From Candidatus Bathyarchaeota archaeon (GTDB lineage Archaea; Thermoproteota; Bathyarchaeia; Bathyarchaeales; Bathyarchaeaceae): a DNA stretch of 6,380 nt. The stretch lies in assembly GCA_020344715.1 (NCBI GenBank), contig CP070828.1, forward strand, positions 310,915 through 317,294, in the 5' to 3' direction. The translations under genes and the position numbers were made by a program. Under the pieces are notes generated by a model that worked only from the letters and a program-made list of their open reading frames with translations, was not told the origin of the DNA and ran no database searches. Shown here in pieces: positions 5,036 to 6,380 of the stretch. Positions within the stretch are counted from its first letter, which is position 1. Each line of letters opens with the position of its first letter.

Positions 5036-6168
5036 GTTACGATGCTTTCAATGACGTCTACGGCTCGTTCCAAGCCGTCAAACCTTCTGGAATATTCACC
5101 TAGGTTCTCAACATGACGCCGGTAACTCCCCAGATTTTCTTCAAGTTTCGCTATAGCTGATCCCAGCTGCTTTGGGTTTTCTACGTAGATCGAACATTTC
5201 AACTCTTGCATTTTCTTCGCGTTTCCCATTTGCTCAGGTTGAGTTGGCAGACATATGCTCGGTTTTCCGTGTTTTATCACTTCGAAACATGTTCCATGGC
5301 TGCCGCTGAAGATGACGATTTTTGCGTTTCTCATAGATTGGTCTCTTTGCTTTCGGGTCAGCCAGCCATATACTTGGCAGTTTGCTTGTTTCGTCGCTTG
5401 CCCGCTATCTAGATTGCCGAGCGTGATAATGCTTGGACTCTCCAAGGACGACAGGATAGGGACTAGAGTTCTCGTCAGTTTGGCTCGTGTGCCCCAAGGT
5501 CCGCTTATGGGAGCAAATATGTGTTTTTCCAGTCCTTTTTGAGGGGTCATGTCAAAGAAGCTGCCGACGAATTCAACTTTGCTTTTGATTCCGATTTTGT
5601 CTATGTTTCCCAGATTATACCCGCAGACAGTGTATTTGGGGTTGTCAGGTACTATTATCCGTGCGCATTTTTTCACGTATGTCTCAGTGAACCTCTCACC
5701 TGGAGTCAACAAAGTTGGAAAATGAAAGCTGGGTCGTATGATATTCGTGATGTAAGCTGAGGGAATTTTCCATCGGTCTGCTAATCTCAGTGTCAGGATG
5801 TCACCATCTGCGATTACCAAATCAGGCTTGACTTCACGAATATGCTTTCTCAAATCATAATATCGATGAATAGTCTCAAAAGAACTAGGATTCTTCAGTT
5901 GCATCCTGCTGGTTTTGTAATTGTATATAGGAAGCGGAAACAGGATGTTAAAAACAGAGGCAGTGGGTATAACTCCATATGAATTTTCATACCAAACTAT
6001 GGGCGTGCAATGATAGACGCTTTCGAATTGCTGTTTCAATAGTTCATAAGCGTTGCCGCCAGAAAAGAAAGAAGGTTCATGCCCCTTCTCCACTAGTTTT
6101 TTTCCGAGCCCTATTATTCTTGATACGTGTCCCAGACCAAGCTCGGAGCAACTGAGAAATAGTCGCAT
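5032..6168 (-). CDS. MurG-like GT-B family glycosyltransferase
   Basis: This 378-residue protein has a two-domain GT-B layout. The N-terminal Rossmann domain opens with SELGLGHVSRIIGLGKKLVEKGH (8-30), the glycine loop of MurG/UGT-type enzymes, and includes the acidic strand PDLVIADGD (115-123). The C-terminal domain (from about 198) contains FVGSFFD (200-206), YGWL (267-270) and IFSGSHGTCFEVIKHGKP (286-303), the nucleotide-sugar binding region, then EQMGNAKKM (312-320). It probably transfers a sugar from a UDP-sugar to a lipid, glycan or other acceptor at the inner membrane face; neither donor nor acceptor can be read from the sequence. It has no signal peptide or clear membrane helix. ATG 6168 has no ribosome binding site, and a TATA box lies 22-33 bases upstream, so the mRNA is probably leaderless. 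Flanking genes give no pathway hint. Confidence 0.85.
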   Translation of the reverse strand: MRLFLSCSELGLGHVSRIIGLGKKLVEKGHEPSFFSGGNAYELLKQQFESVYHCTPIVWYENSYGVIPTASVFNILFPLPIYNYKTSRMQLKNPSSFETIHRYYDLRKHIREVKPDLVIADGDILTLRLADRWKIPSAYITNIIRPSFHFPTLLTPGERFTETYVKKCARIIVPDNPKYTVCGYNLGNIDKIGIKSKVEFVGSFFDMTPQKGLEKHIFAPISGPWGTRAKLTRTLVPILSSLESPSIITLGNLDSGQATKQANCQVYGWLTRKQRDQSMRNAKIVIFSGSHGTCFEVIKHGKPSICLPTQPEQMGNAKKMQELKCSIYVENPKQLGSAIAKLEENLGSYRRHVENLGEYSRRFDGLERAVDVIESIVT

Positions 6169-6183
6169 AAGCTAGCAGAACAT

Positions 6184-6213
6184 GGGCAGATTTATTTATC
6201 AATTGCCCAATTG
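6184..6213. repeat. Nested inverted repeats around the glycosyltransferase TATA box
   Basis: GGGCA (6184-6188) and TGCCC (6204-6208) flank the TATA element as inverted copies. Overlapping this, two CAATTG palindromes (6200-6205 and 6208-6213) lie two bases apart on the BRE side. The arrangement could serve as a regulator-binding site that blocks TBP/TFB access. Confidence 0.4.
6190..6201 (-). promoter_or_regulatory. TATA promoter of the glycosyltransferase (leaderless)
   Basis: On minus this reads TTGATAAATAAA, 22-33 bases before ATG 6168. With archaeal TATA-to-start spacing the transcript would begin at or within a few bases of the start codon, consistent with the absence of a ribosome binding site. 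Confidence 0.6.
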
Positions 6214-6239
6214 TCGGAAATGAGTCAGGAAGTCAAGAT

Positions 6240-6253
6240 GAAAAATTTAAGTA
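6240..6253 (+). promoter_or_regulatory. BRE/TATA candidate for tRNA-Asp
   Basis: GAAAA followed by ATTTAAGTA resembles a full BRE plus TATA element. It is 50-63 bases upstream of the tRNA 5' end, implying a 5' leader of about 25 bases removed by RNase P. A weaker alternative, TCTAAAAG at 6265-6272, would start closer to the tRNA. Confidence 0.45.
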
Positions 6254-6302
6254 TGGCAGTGTTTTCTAAAAGAACTCGACGATCTGTGCAAAGCGGCGCC
6301 TC

Positions 6303-6380
6303 GCCCTGGTAGTATAGTCCGGTCTAGTATAGGCGGCTGTCGCCCGCCCGACCCGGGTTCAAATCCCGGCCAGGGCGCCA
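6303..6380 (+). tRNA. tRNA-Asp(GTC), intron-less; CCA encoded
   Basis: The acceptor GCCCTGG (6303-6309) pairs with CCAGGGC (6370-6376), followed by discriminator G6377 and an encoded CCA (6378-6380). The D arm is GTAT (6312-6315) with GTAT (6327-6330), the anticodon arm GGCGG-CTGTCGC-CCGCC (6332-6348) with anticodon GTC at 6339-6341, and the T arm CCGGG-TTCAAAT-CCCGG (6353-6369). The mature body is 75 nt. Unlike the other two tRNAs here it folds without removing any bases, although its D stem and T arm match those of tRNA-Glu. The window ends exactly at the CCA. Confidence 0.96.

Noticed and set aside
4891..5103. 70-residue plus-strand open frame
   Set aside because: It runs into the antisense of the glycosyltransferase end; no recognisable pattern or start signal.
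6220..6312. 30-residue plus-strand open frame before tRNA-Asp
   Set aside because: It contains the promoter candidate and ends inside the tRNA acceptor/D arm, so translation would conflict with the tRNA.

Overview
The window reads as an archaeal chromosome segment, most likely from the TACK side of the tree (for example a Bathyarchaeia- or Thermoproteota-like lineage). The reasons are a ThiD-ThiN fusion in place of bacterial ThiE, BRE/TATA-type promoters, an apparently leaderless gene, oligo-T termination, tRNA genes with BHB-type introns in the D arm, and GAGGTGA-type ribosome binding sites. The lineage is inferred from style; no search was run.

Positions 1-2700 (+ strand) are a tightly packed thiamine cluster. 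It holds the C-terminal end of thiC, the fused thiDN gene, thiW (a thiazole-type ECF S component) and a 193-residue P-loop NTPase of unknown function. The last three genes overlap by 8 and 11 bases, so they are probably co-translated. ThiC makes HMP-phosphate, the ThiD domain phosphorylates it, and the ThiN domain joins it to thiazole phosphate to give thiamine phosphate. ThiW would bring in the thiazole or a related precursor. The P-loop protein has no assigned step and is the most interesting protein in the window.

Positions 2785-3079 hold two head-to-head tRNA genes, tRNA-Glu(TTC) on minus and tRNA-Lys(TTT) on plus. They share an 88-bp promoter region. Each carries a short non-canonical intron in the D arm (19 nt and 32 nt). 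Both introns can be folded with G18-G19 of the D loop in the 5' strand of the BHB central helix.

Positions 3097-6168 carry minus-strand genes: a membrane-anchored coiled-coil protein ending in a helix-hairpin-helix/DUF4332-like domain; a two-gene cassette of small proteins (an AbrB-like protein and a four-cysteine zinc-ribbon-like protein with a non-ATG start); and a MurG-like GT-B glycosyltransferase that appears to be transcribed leaderless. The window closes with an intron-less tRNA-Asp(GTC) on plus. All three tRNAs encode the 3' CCA.

No CRISPR array, insertion sequence, transposase or integrase is visible. The novelty here is at the level of tRNA gene structure and an unassigned thiamine-operon protein, not a defence or mobile system.
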